In this document: one piece after another, positions 62,123 to 64,000 of the stretch
Position numbering within the stretch: the first letter of the stretch is position 1
How the letters are laid out: each line of letters begins with the position of its first letter
Assembly: GCF_000943555.1 (NCBI RefSeq)
Contig: NZ_JTDV01000005.1
Location: 248,001 to 312,000 of the forward strand
Reading direction: 5' to 3'
Origin: Neotamlana nanhaiensis
Lineage (GTDB): Bacteria; Bacteroidota; Bacteroidia; Flavobacteriales; Flavobacteriaceae
Length of the DNA: 64,000 bases
Position numbers and translations under genes: made by a program
The notes under the pieces: generated by a model
Told to the model about the DNA's origin: nothing
Database searches by the model: none
The model's input: only the letters and a program-made list of their open reading frames with translations

Positions 62123-63904
62123 ATGTATTATAAAGCCCCTCTTTTATTACTATTTATGTGCAGTTTGGGTTTTTCTCAGCTGTCCGTAAGGAACAATGCT
62201 TATGTTTATGTAAGCGACGAAATTGTTTTTGTTGAAGACGACATTAACCTAAATGAAGCCGCGAGTACCATTTACCTTCGTGATGAAGGACAAGTTATTC
62301 AAGGTACTGGAACCACTGGAAATTCTGGTGTAGGCGAACTAAGTGTTTATCAAGATGGAAATGTGGGGGCGTACGAATATAACTATTGGTGTTCTCCCGT
62401 AGGAAGCAAAACCAGCAACAACACCAACAATCCTTTTGGTGTTACTTTTCTAAATGATATAGTAGATGTAACCAACTCTAATCCTGCTTCGGTAGTGCAT
62501 TTACCTGGTTATAATGGTACTGCAAATCCCTTACAAATAGAGTTATACTGGATTTGGAAATTCGTTGCTTCTGACGAATATTCAGATTGGGTTCATGTAA
62601 CTGATGGCACATCTATAAACCCAGGTGAAGGCTTTACCATGAAAGGAACAGCTGGAACTAGTACAAATAACTCTGGAGACAATCAAAATTATGATTTTAG
62701 AGGAAAACCAAATACTGGTGATATTGCCGTAAGCGTGCTTGCTAACCAATTTACCTTAGTAGGCAACCCTTACCCTTCTGCAATGGATGCTTTTGAATAC
62801 ATTCATGATGCAAACAACCAAGCAACAATAACAGGAACACTTTACTATTGGGAGCAAAACCCTGCAGTAAACTCACATAATATTAACCAATACGACGGCG
62901 GTTACGCATCTTACACTATTGATGCTACAGGAACTGTTGAAACTTATACCCCTGCTACTTTTAGAACTTATGATGGCGAAGGTAATATTAATGGCACTAG
63001 TGGCACCGCACCAACCGGAAAAACTCCAAGAAGATACATACCTGTTGGACAAGGATTTATGGTTGAAGGTACCGCTACAGGTGATGTAATTGCTAAAAAC
63101 AGTCATCGTGTTTTTGAAAAAGAATCATCATCTGATAGTGAATTTTTTAAAACAACGAGCGGTAAAGACGCTAAAACGTCTCAAGATGAATATCATACTA
63201 TCCCTGAAGATTTTAAACGTTTTAGATTAAATATTGATTTTAACGATAACTACACAAGACAAATTGTTGAAACAATGCATCCAACAGCTACTTTTGGGTT
63301 TGATTATGGTTTAGAGTCAGCAATTAATCAAAGTGATATTCTTAACTCCGATGCCTATTGGTTTCCTGAGGCTAAACCTTTTCTTGCCGAAGCGCTACCT
63401 TATGATGAAACAATGCGTATTCCTTTAGTTATTAAAGTACAAAACAATATGCCTATTCGTGTTAGAATATCAGACATACAACATTTTAACGAATCGCAAC
63501 CTATTTATTTACACGATAAAACCAATAACACTTATTATAACTTAAGAACGCAAAGTTTTGAAACAAACCTAGAAAAAGGAACTTACAACGACCGCTTCGA
63601 AATTACTTTCATAAACAACAATACTTTAGCTTTAGATGTAGATGTTATTTTTAATGATTTTAAAATTTTCCAAAACAACATTACTGCAGAATTAAAATTA
63701 GTAAACCCAAACAACCTAACTATAAAAAGTTTAACTGTTTACGATGTAACTGGAAAACAAATTATTATAAACAATTTAAACTCAAATAATTCCGAAGTAA
63801 GTCAATCTACAAAACACTTAAGTGATGGCGTTTATATTGCCCAAGTAGAAACTGAAAACCAGCAAAATATCACCAAAAAAATAATTGTAAAGCAAAACAA
63901 TTAA
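62123..63904 (+). CDS. Secreted protein with type IX secretion C-terminal sorting domain
   Basis: A 593-aa protein. Signal peptide 1-19 (ending GFSQ), then a long beta-rich, Gly/Asn/Thr-rich region with conserved YNYWCSPVGS near 87-96, NPGEGFTMKGT near 162-172, FTLVGNPYPSAMDA near 205-218 and VGQGFMVEG near 300-308, a pattern seen in many flavobacterial secreted proteins. Residues about 515-593 form a type A sorting tail (SLTVYDVTGKQIIINN then LSDGVYIAQVET and KKIIVKQ), which directs export through the type IX system and cell-surface attachment or release. Molecular role unknown. Confidence 0.85.
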   Translation: MYYKAPLLLLFMCSLGFSQLSVRNNAYVYVSDEIVFVEDDINLNEAASTIYLRDEGQVIQGTGTTGNSGVGELSVYQDGNVGAYEYNYWCSPVGSKTSNNTNNPFGVTFLNDIVDVTNSNPASVVHLPGYNGTANPLQIELYWIWKFVASDEYSDWVHVTDGTSINPGEGFTMKGTAGTSTNNSGDNQNYDFRGKPNTGDIAVSVLANQFTLVGNPYPSAMDAFEYIHDANNQATITGTLYYWEQNPAVNSHNINQYDGGYASYTIDATGTVETYTPATFRTYDGEGNINGTSGTAPTGKTPRRYIPVGQGFMVEGTATGDVIAKNSHRVFEKESSSDSEFFKTTSGKDAKTSQDEYHTIPEDFKRFRLNIDFNDNYTRQIVETMHPTATFGFDYGLESAINQSDILNSDAYWFPEAKPFLAEALPYDETMRIPLVIKVQNNMPIRVRISDIQHFNESQPIYLHDKTNNTYYNLRTQSFETNLEKGTYNDRFEITFINNNTLALDVDVIFNDFKIFQNNITAELKLVNPNNLTIKSLTVYDVTGKQIIINNLNSNNSEVSQSTKHLSDGVYIAQVETENQQNITKKIIVKQNN

Positions 63905-63965
63905 AGACGTCTAGGTATTTTCTTTAAATAGGTTTTTTATCTTTATCGTTTAAAAAATCATATTT

Positions 63966-64000
63966 ATGGAAAAATATATGATTCCGTGTTTAACCAAAAA
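63966..64000 (+). CDS. Start of a gene, probably DUF2752 (runs off the window)
   Basis: Only 11 codons are visible: ATG at 63966 then EKYMIPCLTK. The MIPCL(N/T)K start is the usual beginning of flavobacterial DUF2752 small membrane proteins, but the diagnostic FGIDCFGCG-type motif lies beyond the window. Partial; family uncertain. Confidence 0.45.
   Translation, partial: MEKYMIPCLTK

Overview
The window is a contiguous piece of a low-GC chromosome from a member of the Bacteroidota, almost certainly family Flavobacteriaceae. Evidence: a protein with a type IX secretion C-terminal sorting domain (62123-63904), a Bacteroidota-type TonB-dependent receptor with a carboxypeptidase-regulatory N-terminal domain (54852-57314), a bacillithiol BshA glycosyltransferase (3085-4221), several promoters of the Bacteroidota form TTG-N17/18-TAnnTTTG (for example before metE at 35635-35662 and the NagZ/beta-lactamase fusion at 7218-7248), and a 6S RNA of the flavobacterial type beside zapA. 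I see no insertion sequence, prophage, CRISPR array, tRNA or rRNA. The window looks like core chromosome.

Layout. 1-3080 (+): end of a BatA-type membrane protein, a degenerate dihydroorotase homologue, a DUF4870 membrane protein and an esterase. 3085-14415 (-): bshA, a NagZ-type GH3 glycosidase fused to a serine hydrolase, serB, then an envelope/redox block (a small unknown protein, HdrB-like CCG protein, two exported unknowns, membrane 4Fe-4S protein, MlaD-like protein, cell-wall amidase). 14580-17735 (+): LptD-like outer-membrane protein and RidA. 17737-19155 (-): a hybrid histidine kinase whose phospho-acceptor His is a Tyr. 19283-28295 (+): guaC, a KDG-kinase-like sugar kinase, and a three-gene transglutaminase / circularly permuted ATP-grasp / transglutaminase cluster. 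28365-32202 (-): TPR protein and gyrA. 32463-35009 (+): clpC. 35069-37994: divergent lrp/asnC regulator and metE. 38074-40845 (+): a STAS/SEC14-like protein, then ECF sigma factor, anti-sigma-like protein and a beta-solenoid DUF4097-like protein. 40887-47105: UMF1-type MFS transporter, M48 lipoprotein protease, MsrB, DinB-like protein, type II NADH dehydrogenase and dihydrolipoyl dehydrogenase. 47256-49065 (-): a second ECF sigma factor, a 61-aa protein, an MscS channel and a 48-aa membrane microprotein too short for ordinary gene calling. 49131-52984: aroQ, xerD, rny, 6S RNA, zapA and a coiled-coil protein. 53160-64000: M23 peptidase, TonB-dependent receptor, a surface protein, cysteine desulfurase, a calcium-repeat lipoprotein, an Smr protein, a T9SS cargo protein and the start of a probable DUF2752 gene.

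The most interesting pattern I found is regulatory. A bipartite motif TGTGACT-N14-GTGTCT occurs three times, always intergenic and always pointing into a gene: before the ECF sigma gene at 49065, before the 48-aa membrane microprotein at 47402, and before the M48 protease at 43105. It looks like the autoregulated promoter of that sigma factor and defines a local envelope-stress-like regulon (sigma, 61-aa protein, MscS channel, microprotein, protease). The other ECF sigma gene (38565) is preceded by a different pair of words at the same spacing (TGTAACA-N14-GCATCT). Other notable items are the ATP-grasp/transglutaminase cluster, which probably makes or remodels an unknown peptide, and two apparent pseudoenzymes (dihydroorotase-like at 834-2087, histidine kinase at 17737-19155).
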